From Pantanalinema sp. GBBB05 (lineage in GTDB: Bacteria; Cyanobacteriota; Cyanobacteriia; Leptolyngbyales; Leptolyngbyaceae), in contig VRZD01000006.1 of assembly GCA_016743235.1 (NCBI GenBank), positions 1 to 64,000 of the forward strand: a stretch of DNA of 64,000 bases. The letters run 5' to 3'. A model generated the notes under the pieces. It was not told where the DNA came from. It made no database searches and saw only the letters and a program-made list of their open reading frames with translations. A program made the position numbers and the translations under genes. Position 1 is the stretch's first letter. Each line of letters begins with the position of its first letter. This document shows positions 53,937-62,261 of the stretch, piece by piece.

Positions 53937-54560
53937 TTATTCCCAGCCTAAGGGTGGCTCCACGATCGTGTGTTCGGCTTTACCAGTTCGAACTCCAGGT
54001 TTATTCACAATTTGGACACTCGTGGCTTGAGGACCATTTTCACCTTCGGCAACAGCGAACCGCACTCCTGTACCGACTGCCAGACGATCAAAATCTCCGT
54101 GTAATACACTATGGCGATGGAAATAAATCTCTTCTCCTTCTAAGGTTTTGATAAACCCATAGTCGGCTTCAGGATATAACGTAGTGACTAAAGCGGCGGT
54201 TTCCTGGATGCCGCTACCCTTTGATTTTTCACTTTCCCGTTGTTGACGAACTAGCTCTTTAAGTTGTCGTTCAATTTTACTGAAGGCATCCCGGATCACA
54301 GTATCAATATCAGGATATTGGTTACGATCGGCGGGATGACTATCTGCCACTAATTCGTGATTCGGTGGGACGGTCAAATCAATCCGTACTCGAAATGGTG
54401 AGCCTTGTTTGGGACGATCGTGAATCTTTTCTAGGGCAATTTGGCAATGGTTGATGTAATTACATAGCCGCTCTAATCTGGCAACTTTTTCATGAATTAA
54501 GGCTTCGATCGCTAACGTTTTTTCCACATCCCGGCAAGTGATTTCCAGAGCTACTTGCAT
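53937..54560 (-). CDS. Ribosome hibernation factor (HPF/RaiA) fused to a cold-shock-like domain
   Basis: The N-terminal domain (about 1-120) is S30AE-like: MQVALEITCRDVEKTLAIEA, then the conserved RVRIDLTVPPNHELVADS and a basic helix, as in proteins that occupy the ribosomal A/P sites. The C-terminal part (about 140-200) reads YGFIKTLEGEEIYFHRHSVL and then the FDRLAVGTGVRF strand, the pattern of a cold-shock OB fold, not the dimerisation domain of long HPF/LrtA. The product is 207 residues. ATG 54560 has GGAG 8 bases upstream; the frame opens further to 54605 without one. It probably modulates ribosomes in stress and also binds RNA; the combination is the odd part. Confidence 0.88.
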   Translation of the reverse strand: MQVALEITCRDVEKTLAIEALIHEKVARLERLCNYINHCQIALEKIHDRPKQGSPFRVRIDLTVPPNHELVADSHPADRNQYPDIDTVIRDAFSKIERQLKELVRQQRESEKSKGSGIQETAALVTTLYPEADYGFIKTLEGEEIYFHRHSVLHGDFDRLAVGTGVRFAVAEGENGPQATSVQIVNKPGVRTGKAEHTIVEPPLGWE

Positions 54561-55012
54561 CTTGTTATCTCCATATTCTGGTTTTTTGACAGATCTAAAT
54601 AGCAAATGAGATTCAAACTTGATATGAAAAGTTGATTGTAGAAAAATTTTCTAATCTGGTTGAAACTATTACTAACTGCTACCTAGACTAGATAAAATGT
54701 GCCTTCACTTCACCTTGCTCAAAATATTGATTAAAAACCTCAATCTTAGGTTATAAATGCCCATTTACTATTTTTTGGTAGCAGTCTATTATTTATACTC
54801 TGAGTAAACCAGCACTGTTAAAACTTCAGAACTATCAGGTTTGCAAATCAAACAGGAACCGGATCAAACTATATTTTAAGCAGAGGTAATATAACTCAAC
54901 ATTAATTGTTACAGTCTATTAGTCAAAAGATAAACCAACTCACCATTTGGGTATTTAAACAGTATTGGGATTGCCCCAAATTATCGCCGATCGTGCCAAA
55001 AGTCCGCTACTC
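54561..55012. other. Intergenic region between the HPF-like gene and the hybrid kinase
   Basis: About 400 AT-rich bases lie between divergent genes. I see no open frame with a ribosome site, no strong hairpin and no tRNA. It must carry both promoters. Confidence 0.45.
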
Positions 55013-58000
55013 ATGAAAACCGTGTTTCCTGATGATGAAGCTGAGCGATTAACCATCCTTTACCAGTACCAAGTTTTGGATACTGACCCTGAAATTGTAT
55101 TTGATGATTTAGCCTACTTGGCTGCCCAAACCTGCCACACTCCGATCGCGCTCATTACTTTGGTAGATCGCGATCGCATCTGGTTTAAAGCCAAATTAGG
55201 ACTAACAATTTCAGAACTGCCACGAGATGGCGCTTTTTGCGCTCATACCATCTTGCAATCTCAGCCTCTGATTATTGAGGATACCTTAGCCGATGCTCGA
55301 TTTATTCAGCATCCGGTGATCATCGGGGAGCGACCTATCCGGTTTTATGCTGGGACACCTCTAGTTACCCTTAATGGGGTGTACTTAGGAACGCTCTGCG
55401 TGATGGATTACGTCCCACGCCACTTGAGTCAAGAACAAATTATCACCCTGCAAGTATTAAGCCGTCAGGTGATTTATCACTTAGAGGCTCAGTTGCAACG
55501 GCTAGATCCCCCCTCTGTTACCTTGTCAGGAATTATTTCCCCGCCTGCTCAAGTGCTTTGTGCGGTAAACGAACAGCTTTGTCCGGAACAGGACCTCCGC
55601 CAAACCCTGAAAGACTTAGCAGATTTCAAATTTGCTTTGGATGCCTCTTCGATCGTAGCGGTGACTGACCACAAAGGCATTATTCAATACGCTAACGATA
55701 AATTTTGTGAAATCTCTGGTTACAACCAAGATGAGTTATTGGGGCAAGATCATCGCCTGATTAACTCTGGCTATCATTCCAAACAATTTTTTCAACAACT
55801 ATGGCAAACCATTTCTAAAGGTCATGTCTGGAAAGGCGAACTGAGAAATCGGGCGAAAGATGGCAGTATTTATTGGGTAGATACCACGATCGTCCCATTT
55901 CTAGATGCCAAGGGACATCCCTATCAATACATGGCAATTCGCAGTGATATTACCGATCGCAAGTTAGCAGAAGCAGCGGTGCGTCAGCAATCCCGCCGTG
56001 AACGTTTGGTGGCAGAAATCGCTCAACGGATCCGGAAATCTCTGGATTTAGATGAAATTCTCGATACCACCGTAACCGAAGTTCGCCGCTTTTTGCAAAC
56101 CGATCGAGTGTTAATCTTTCGGTTTGAACTGGACTGGAGTGGGATTGTGGTTGTGGAATCTGTTGATTCGGTTTGGCAACCCATTTTAGGGGCAAAAATC
56201 GAAGACTGTTTCTTTAAAGATCCCGTGCGACGGCAAGCCTACCAGGAAGGGCAAATTCAAGCGGTGGCGGATATCCATGCCTCTGGTTTAACCCCCTGCC
56301 ATATTGCGCTATTAGCAAAATTTCAAGTTCGGGCTAACTTGGTTGTGCCGATTCTGCAAGAAAAAGCATTATGGGGATTATTAGTTGCCAATCATTGTGC
56401 TGAACCACGACAATGGCAGTTATTAGAAGTCAGTCTACTGAAACATTTAGCGACTCAAGTTGCGATCGCCATTCAGCAATCCCAACTCTACCAACAAGCC
56501 CAATTAGAACTAGCTGAACGTAAATGGGCAGAACAAAAAATTCGGGAACAAGCAGCATTGTTAGATGTGGCAACGGATGCCATTTTAGTGCGTGACCTCC
56601 ATCACCATATTTTGTTTTGGAATAAAGGAGCAGAACGGCTCTACGGTTGGCATAAACGAGAGGTGCGCGGTAAGTCTGCTAACGAAATTCTTTATCTGGA
56701 AACACCCTCGATCGCCCAAGAAATTTATCGCATTGTGTGCGAGCAGGGAGAATGGCAAGGTGAACTACAGCATGTCACCAAAATCGGTAAGGAGATTGTC
56801 GTTGAGAGCCGTTGGACTTTAGTCCGGGATGCTCTAGGACAGCCGAAAGCCATTTTGATGGTGAATACGGATATCACCCAAAAGAAATTATTAGAGTGCC
56901 AATTCTTACGCTCTCAACGGATGGAAAGCATTGGTACTCTAGCGGGTGGAATCGCGCATGATCTCAACAATATCCTAGCTCCTATCCTGATGTCAGTGCA
57001 GCTATTAAAACTGCAAATTCCTGAGGGGCAAGGGCAGCAATGGCTAGAAATTGTTGAAGGCAGTGCGAGACGGGGCAGCGAGTTAATTAAACAAGTATTA
57101 TCCTTTGCTCGCGGTTTAGATGGTGAACATGGAATTTTGCAAATTCGCCATCTAGTCACCGAGATCAAAACAATTGCTGAAGAAACTTTCCCTAAATCGA
57201 TTCAGATTTGTACCAATCTTTCCCGGGATTTGTGGGCAACTTGCGGTGATGCAACGCATCTCCATCAGGTCTTAATGAATTTGTGTGTGAATGCCCGTGA
57301 TGCGATGCCAAATGGTGGCACTCTTGGCATTGCTGCCGATAATGTGTTTATCAACGAAACAGATGCTCAGTTGCCTATTGATGCCAGAATGGGTGCTTAT
57401 GTTGTGATTACTGTGAGTGATACGGGAATTGGCATTGCTCCAGATATTCTCGATCGCATCTTTGAACCGTTTTTTACTACCAAAGAAGTTGGCAAGGGTA
57501 CGGGGCTAGGATTATCTACCGTCATTGGCATCATTAAAAGTCATCAGGGTTTTGTTACGGTGTCCAGCAAAGTGGGAAAAGGCACCCAATTCAAAGTGTT
57601 TCTGCCAGCGGTGGAAGAGACGATCAATACCTTAGAAGCGGATTGGGATCTGCCCGCCGGTAAAGGAGAACTCATTCTGGTTGTGGATGATGAGGCGCCA
57701 ATTCGGGAAATTGCGAAGAACTCATTGAAAACCTATAACTATCGAGTGCTGACTGCTAATGATGGGGTCGAAGCGATCGCCCTCTATGCCCAATACCGGG
57801 ATGATATTCGGCTGGTAGTCGTGGATATGATGATGCCACTGATGGATGGGGCAAATACTATCCGAGTCTTGCAAAAAATCAATCCTCAGATCAAAATTGT
57901 TGGCTCTAGTGGCTTAGTCCCCAGTATTCCTGTAGCTGAAATGACGCTTACAGGTGCCCAAGCCTTTTTACCCAAGCCGTATACAACCCAGGAACTCCTA

Positions 58001-58033
58001 CAAACGATCCATCACTTGCTGCAAGAGGCTTAG
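55013..58033 (+). CDS. GAF/PAS hybrid sensor kinase with receiver domain
   Basis: About 1006 residues, soluble. GAF1 (about 5-170; [18 protein letters not shown] type) comes first, then a PAS domain (about 195-320). A cyanobacteriochrome-like GAF (about 330-495) has canonical Cys429-His430 and an extra Cys399 in EDCF, a variant of the DxCF box. A second PAS (about 510-635) follows. The NtrB-type HisKA has His649 in [11 protein letters not shown]; then come HATPase ([20 protein letters not shown]) and a C-terminal receiver ([20 protein letters not shown]). The start is uncertain: TTG 54965 or ATG 55013, neither with a ribosome site. Bilin binding is inferred. The convergent arsS ends 7 bases beyond. 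Confidence 0.9.
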   Translation: MKTVFPDDEAERLTILYQYQVLDTDPEIVFDDLAYLAAQTCHTPIALITLVDRDRIWFKAKLGLTISELPRDGAFCAHTILQSQPLIIEDTLADARFIQHPVIIGERPIRFYAGTPLVTLNGVYLGTLCVMDYVPRHLSQEQIITLQVLSRQVIYHLEAQLQRLDPPSVTLSGIISPPAQVLCAVNEQLCPEQDLRQTLKDLADFKFALDASSIVAVTDHKGIIQYANDKFCEISGYNQDELLGQDHRLINSGYHSKQFFQQLWQTISKGHVWKGELRNRAKDGSIYWVDTTIVPFLDAKGHPYQYMAIRSDITDRKLAEAAVRQQSRRERLVAEIAQRIRKSLDLDEILDTTVTEVRRFLQTDRVLIFRFELDWSGIVVVESVDSVWQPILGAKIEDCFFKDPVRRQAYQEGQIQAVADIHASGLTPCHIALLAKFQVRANLVVPILQEKALWGLLVANHCAEPRQWQLLEVSLLKHLATQVAIAIQQSQLYQQAQLELAERKWAEQKIREQAALLDVATDAILVRDLHHHILFWNKGAERLYGWHKREVRGKSANEILYLETPSIAQEIYRIVCEQGEWQGELQHVTKIGKEIVVESRWTLVRDALGQPKAILMVNTDITQKKLLECQFLRSQRMESIGTLAGGIAHDLNNILAPILMSVQLLKLQIPEGQGQQWLEIVEGSARRGSELIKQVLSFARGLDGEHGILQIRHLVTEIKTIAEETFPKSIQICTNLSRDLWATCGDATHLHQVLMNLCVNARDAMPNGGTLGIAADNVFINETDAQLPIDARMGAYVVITVSDTGIGIAPDILDRIFEPFFTTKEVGKGTGLGLSTVIGIIKSHQGFVTVSSKVGKGTQFKVFLPAVEETINTLEADWDLPAGKGELILVVDDEAPIREIAKNSLKTYNYRVLTANDGVEAIALYAQYRDDIRLVVVDMMMPLMDGANTIRVLQKINPQIKIVGSSGLVPSIPVAEMTLTGAQAFLPKPYTTQELLQTIHHLLQEA

Positions 58034-58040
58034 CGGGGGA

Positions 58041-59183
58041 TTATTCCGCGATCGCTCCACCACAGGAACTCCCGGCTCCAGCCGTACAACCGAAACAATG
58101 GCGTCCAGTCACAATCTGACGGTGTTTCAGCCGTTGGTAATTAAACTCTTGAATATGCATAGGAGTAGAGCGGTCAGGCTGACATTCCAAATCGAGCATT
58201 TGGTTAAAGTCACAATCAAATAATCGCCCGTCCCAGGAGATTGAGAGGGTATTACGGCACATGAGACCGGCGATCGTCGCCGGATTAAACGCATTGACGA
58301 GCCGTTGCATGTAAGCCTGTAAATTACCTGATTGCTCTAACCACTCTAAATAGCGGGAAATTGGCATATTGTTGAGCGTAATCAGGCGATCGAAGCCAAT
58401 ACCATGGTGTTTGCGCAGTCCAGCCTTCCACTCTTGTTCCAGACTGGCTTGATGACTAGAGAGAAATGCCCCGACTGGATTACTCACGAGAGTTAATTGA
58501 CGCTTGGGATCGCCCTGTCCATATCCCACCTCATTTAACCGTTGTAAAGCCGTAATCGACTTTTCAAACGTGCCATCGCCACGCTGAGCATCAGTATTAC
58601 GCTGCCGATAATGGGGCAGAGAGCAAACAATTTCTACTCCTCGTTCGGCTAACCACTCTGGCAGATCCTGCATGGACGGTAACAGCAGAACGGTGAGATT
58701 GCAACGATCGATGACTCGTTTGCCGCGGACCACACATTGATCGACTAGGTAGCGGAAATGGGGATTGAGTTCTGGGGCACCACCGGTTAGATCAACAGTA
58801 TGGGCTGACGTTTGATCTAAGGCTCGCAGGCAGGCTTCAATCGTATCCCGGCTCATCACTTCTTGAGTCCGATCGGGTCCGGCATCTACGTGGCAATGGC
58901 GGCAGGTCATGTTGCAGAGCTTGCCCAGATTAATCTGAAAAATCTCCAGTTCGGCGGGCTGCAACAATTGCCAATGATGGGTTGCTAGTGTGGTCTGAAA
59001 GTTGCCTTGATCAGGCAGGGCTGCAAGATCGACCGCTGCTAAAATCGAGAGCTGATATTGGCTAGAGGCTAAGGGGGATTGTCGCCGTTTGAGAGAACCG
59101 CTTGATTTCGGTTCTGCTGCCAGAGGGTTGAAATCAAATGATGTCGCTAATTCTTCCGGCGATCGCTGTATTTCCTTAGCCAT
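58041..59183 (-). CDS. arsS: Radical SAM enzyme ArsS (arsenosugar biosynthesis)
   Basis: Radical SAM enzyme that joins the adenosyl group to dimethylarsenite to make arsenosugar precursors. The 4Fe-4S motif is CNMTCRHC (Cys90, 94, 97), followed by VDLTGGAPELNP. The C-terminal DUF3641 region, MCRNTLSISWDGRLFDCDFN and CFGCTAGAGSSCGG, is diagnostic of ArsS. The product is 380 residues. I use ATG 59183 because GGAAGAG lies just upstream; the frame extends to 59225 without a site. The usual partner arsM (arsenite methylase) is not in this window. The gene diverges from the B12 riboswitch and hupE. Confidence 0.93.
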   Translation of the reverse strand: MAKEIQRSPEELATSFDFNPLAAEPKSSGSLKRRQSPLASSQYQLSILAAVDLAALPDQGNFQTTLATHHWQLLQPAELEIFQINLGKLCNMTCRHCHVDAGPDRTQEVMSRDTIEACLRALDQTSAHTVDLTGGAPELNPHFRYLVDQCVVRGKRVIDRCNLTVLLLPSMQDLPEWLAERGVEIVCSLPHYRQRNTDAQRGDGTFEKSITALQRLNEVGYGQGDPKRQLTLVSNPVGAFLSSHQASLEQEWKAGLRKHHGIGFDRLITLNNMPISRYLEWLEQSGNLQAYMQRLVNAFNPATIAGLMCRNTLSISWDGRLFDCDFNQMLDLECQPDRSTPMHIQEFNYQRLKHRQIVTGRHCFGCTAGAGSSCGGAIAE

Positions 59184-59384
59184 AAGCTCTTCCAACGCAT
59201 AACCATTCACAATACGGTAACGCATCTTAGATGAGAAGCGCGAGATTTAGAGCTTGATCCATTAGCGCGACGCGAACAAGGCTGGCGATCTTTATTCCCT
59301 TGGCTTTCTTCAACTTATGTCTTACTTGAGGGCATCGTTGGGTTGCGATTAATTACGATCGTGCTATCCGTGCTCCTGCCAGTG

Positions 59385-59562
59385 TGGTAAACTGCCTGGG
59401 CGCGATCGGTTTTGATGGGGAGCAGCCATCAAACGTAAGAGGGAAAGTTCGGTGCAAGTCCAACGCTGTCCCGCAACTGTAAAAGTAAAGTTAAAGGTTA
59501 ACTGGAAGTTGCTCAATGCAACGGCGTTGAGGACGCTACAGGTTAACTCAGGAATTTAGCTT
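59385..59562 (+). promoter_or_regulatory. Cobalamin riboswitch before hupE
   Basis: The conserved core reads GGTGCAAGTCC, then GCTGTCCCGCAACTGTAA (59451-59482), the invariant central part of B12 riboswitches. A perfect 8-base stem, TTTGATGG (59411-59418) with CCATCAAA (59426-59433), and the hairpin GTTGC-TCAAT-GCAAC are further arms. The 3' B12 box is degenerate: CTCAGGAATTTAGC instead of the usual AGYCMGGAGACC-type sequence. The element ends 60 bases before the preferred hupE start, so control may be at translation or by a terminator not evident here. Confidence 0.88.
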
Positions 59563-59625
59563 TTCTCAGCCAGAATGCCTACCGAATCGCTTCAAGTTCT
59601 TGCCCATGTTTTCTGCGAGGTACAG

Positions 59626-60306
59626 ATGGTGCAATTCTCCGCCTTGTCTCAATTCAATTTATCGGCTAAACAGGCGTGGTCATCCTTACCCAGGTGGTGC
59701 TCAGGTATGGCGATCGCTGTTGGTCTACTGATGATTGCCACTCCTGCCCAAGCGCACCATGCCCTGGGTGGCAAAACTCCCACGAATTTCTTCGAAGGCT
59801 TTTTATCTGGTTTAGCCCACCCGATTATTGGCATTGATCACTTTGCCTTTGTGGTTGCCGTTGGCTTACTAGCCGCAGTGATGCAGCAACGCATTCTGCT
59901 ACCTGTGGTCTTTGTGCTAGCCGCAATGGCAGGAACTGGTCTTCATCTCATGCGGATCGACCTCCCTGGTTCCGAGTTGTTTGTGGGAGCCTCGATCGTC
60001 ACGGTTGGTTTACTGTTAGCGCTAAAGAATCGTCCGCAGCCCTTGATTACCATTGCCTTGGGCGCAATCGCTGGGATATTTCATGGTTATGCTTACGGCG
60101 AGTCGATCGTCGGTGCAGATATGACTCCCTTAGTTGCCTATCTAGCTGGTTTCACAGTGATCCAATTAGTGGTAGCGTTGTCTGCTTTTAGCGTTGGTCA
60201 ACGGTTAATTACCCGCTCAGCCGAAGCATTTCCCCTGGCACTGCGGTTTGCCGGCTTTACTCTCTGTGGGTTTGGCGTGGCGTTTCTGACTTCTGGGCTG
60301 AAATAA
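59626..60306 (+). CDS. hupE: HupE/UreJ-family cobalt (or nickel) transporter
   Basis: Membrane permease of 226 residues. An N-terminal signal-like helix ends in ATPAQAHHA, exposing His residues, and is followed by the family motif HPIIGIDHFAFVVAVG (HP-x4-DH metal site). Further helices include ITIALGAIAGIFHGYAYGE with a second conserved His. Six or seven membrane segments are expected. Control by a B12 riboswitch marks it as a cobalt importer rather than a nickel importer for urease or hydrogenase. ATG 59626 has GAGG 5 bases upstream; ATG 59575 is in frame but crowds the riboswitch. A hairpin follows the stop. Confidence 0.92.
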   Translation: MVQFSALSQFNLSAKQAWSSLPRWCSGMAIAVGLLMIATPAQAHHALGGKTPTNFFEGFLSGLAHPIIGIDHFAFVVAVGLLAAVMQQRILLPVVFVLAAMAGTGLHLMRIDLPGSELFVGASIVTVGLLLALKNRPQPLITIALGAIAGIFHGYAYGESIVGADMTPLVAYLAGFTVIQLVVALSAFSVGQRLITRSAEAFPLALRFAGFTLCGFGVAFLTSGLK

Positions 60307-60318
60307 CCTGAGTTAAAC

Positions 60319-60352
60319 AAGAGGCAATGGCAAGAACATGTCGTTGCCTCTT
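60319..60352 (+). terminator. Hairpin after hupE
   Basis: AAGAGGCAA (60319-60327) pairs with TTGCCTCTT (60344-60352) around a 16-base loop, 12 bases after the hupE stop. It overlaps the stop of the convergent response-regulator gene. The T run is absent on the plus strand. Confidence 0.45.
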
Positions 60353-61022
60353 ACACAATGCCCGATCGCAAAGCCACGACGGCTGCCTGTACGCGGTCAT
60401 CCACGGATAATTTATTCATAATGCCCCGCACATGGGTTTTGATGGTATTGGGGCTGAGATACAGCGCTTCAGCAATTTCGCTATTATTTTTACCTTCTAC
60501 TAATAGTTTCAGCACATCCAATTCCCGTTCAGTTAAGTCGCCAATGGGACGATCGGGAGTCGGTGGTTTCAAATTTTCCATGACCAGTCGAGCAATCTGG
60601 GGGTCGAGGTAGGTGGCTCCAGCTTGGGCAGCGGCGATCGCCACCAATAGCTGATCAATACTGGCGCCTTTGACACAGTAAGCATCGGCTCCGCTGGTCA
60701 AAGCGGCTAAAACTTCGGTTTCTGCTGTATGGGAGGTTAACATGACCACACGGACTGAGGGCAGTTGTTGCTTAATCTGTTGAGTTGCCGCAATGCCATC
60801 CAGTCGCGGTAGCCCTATATCCATAATGATTAAATCGGGTTTGTGATTGAGCGCAGCTCGCACTCCTAGATAGCCATCCTCAACAATTTCTACGACTTCA
60901 AATTGAGGCTGGGAGGATAACATCCGCTCCAACCCGAGTTGGATCATGGGATCATCTTCCACCACCAGAATTTTTAAGGATGCAGCGGTTGAGTCCATAA
61001 ATGAGTCCGCGACGGTTGACAC
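60351..61022 (-). CDS. NarL/LuxR-type response regulator
   Basis: A 223-residue DNA-binding regulator: receiver domain with VVEDDP and phospho-Asp68 in LIIMDIGLPRLDG, then a LuxR helix-turn-helix, LTERELDVLKLLVEGKNNSE and SPNTIKTHVRGIMNKL. The start is GTG 61022, with GGA about 8 bases upstream; ATG 60998 is an alternative without a site. It follows two kinase genes on the same strand at a gap of 40 bases and is the likely transcriptional output of that cluster. Its targets are unknown. Confidence 0.93.
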   Translation of the reverse strand: MSTVADSFMDSTAASLKILVVEDDPMIQLGLERMLSSQPQFEVVEIVEDGYLGVRAALNHKPDLIIMDIGLPRLDGIAATQQIKQQLPSVRVVMLTSHTAETEVLAALTSGADAYCVKGASIDQLLVAIAAAQAGATYLDPQIARLVMENLKPPTPDRPIGDLTERELDVLKLLVEGKNNSEIAEALYLSPNTIKTHVRGIMNKLSVDDRVQAAVVALRSGIV

Positions 61023-61062
61023 AATTTTTTCCAGGAGAGTTAATACAATTGATTATCGAATA

Positions 61063-62241
61063 TTAATGAGATAACGGTAATGTAAACCAAAATCGTGAGC
61101 CTGTACCAGGAGTACTATCGACTCCAATTTCGCCTCCATGGGCTGTAATGATCTGCCGACAGAGATATAGTCCCAAGCCTAAGCCCACTGTGCGGCGGGC
61201 AGTTTGACCACGTTTATAGAGTTCAAACATCATGGCGGATTGCTCTGGAGGAATCCCTTCCCCATCGTCTTGAACAGTACAACACATCATCAGCTGGTTT
61301 TGCTCTGCCGGAGTCTGCTGAACTTCAATGATTTCTGCTGCCAACGTTAAGGTTAAACCAGGAGGATTGTGCTTCAGTGCATTCATCATCAGGTTTTCAT
61401 AGACTCGCCACAGTTGGTTAGGGTCAGCATTCACGGGAGGTAAATCTAGGGGAATCAGATTATGTAATATCGCTTCATTTTTACTCAGTAGGGCTTCCCA
61501 GTCGGCAGTTAACTGATTGACTAAATCGAGAAGCTTCACGGGTCGCAGGTGTAAGCAAACTCCAGCCACTTCATTAGCTTGAGTTTCCAGCAGGGAGTTA
61601 ATCAACTCCAATTGGCGATCGTGACTTTGAATCATGCGGTGTATGACTGATTCCGGTACTATGACACTGCCCGCTTGCTTTTCCGCTTCTCCTAGCAAAC
61701 TTTGTAAGACCATTAAGCCACCCGTCACCGGATTGCGCAGATCGTGAGACACGGCATGAAGAAAAACCTGTAAGGCTTCCTGGGCCTTCTGACGATCGTG
61801 AATTTCCTGTTGTAATTGTTGATTTTGGATCTGTAACTGATTTTGCAGGTTTTGAATCGCCAGGTGGGTTTGAATCCGAATCAACACCTCGTCAATTTCA
61901 AACGGTTTGGTGATGTAATCAACGGCTCCCATCTGAAACCCCTGGACTTTATCAAAGGTTTCGGTGAGCGCGGTCATAAACACGACCGGGATCGCCTGAG
62001 TCGCTGGATCCGCCTTGAGCCGCCGACAGGTTTCAAACCCATCAATCCCTGGCATCATCACATCTAACAAAATCAAATCTGGTTGAGCATAGGGAATCTG
62101 GGCGATCGCGCTTTCACCATCCTGAGCTACTCTGAGTTTGTAACCAGAATCGCGTAATGCTGCCACCAAAATGTTTAAATTGGTTGGATTATCATCAACT
62201 AACAAAATTACACTGGCGGATGATTCAGGTGTCATAGGCAT
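61063..62241 (-). CDS. Response regulator with C-terminal histidine kinase
   Basis: The receiver comes first (phospho-Asp60 in LILLDVMMPGIDG), then a coiled-coil linker (about 125-158), HisKA with His166 in AVSHDLRNP, and HATPase (NLMMNALKHNP, DDGEGI, GLGLGLYLCRQI). The product is 392 residues. This REC-kinase order suits an intermediate relay: it takes phosphate from the upstream hybrid kinase and passes it on. I use ATG 62241, 20 bases after the stop of the upstream gene; the frame is open to 62352, but that would overlap the upstream gene by 91 bases. No ribosome site is clear, so translational coupling is likely. Confidence 0.92.
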   Translation of the reverse strand: MPMTPESSASVILLVDDNPTNLNILVAALRDSGYKLRVAQDGESAIAQIPYAQPDLILLDVMMPGIDGFETCRRLKADPATQAIPVVFMTALTETFDKVQGFQMGAVDYITKPFEIDEVLIRIQTHLAIQNLQNQLQIQNQQLQQEIHDRQKAQEALQVFLHAVSHDLRNPVTGGLMVLQSLLGEAEKQAGSVIVPESVIHRMIQSHDRQLELINSLLETQANEVAGVCLHLRPVKLLDLVNQLTADWEALLSKNEAILHNLIPLDLPPVNADPNQLWRVYENLMMNALKHNPPGLTLTLAAEIIEVQQTPAEQNQLMMCCTVQDDGEGIPPEQSAMMFELYKRGQTARRTVGLGLGLYLCRQIITAHGGEIGVDSTPGTGSRFWFTLPLSH

Positions 62242-62261
62242 ATTCAAGGAGAAATCAACCG

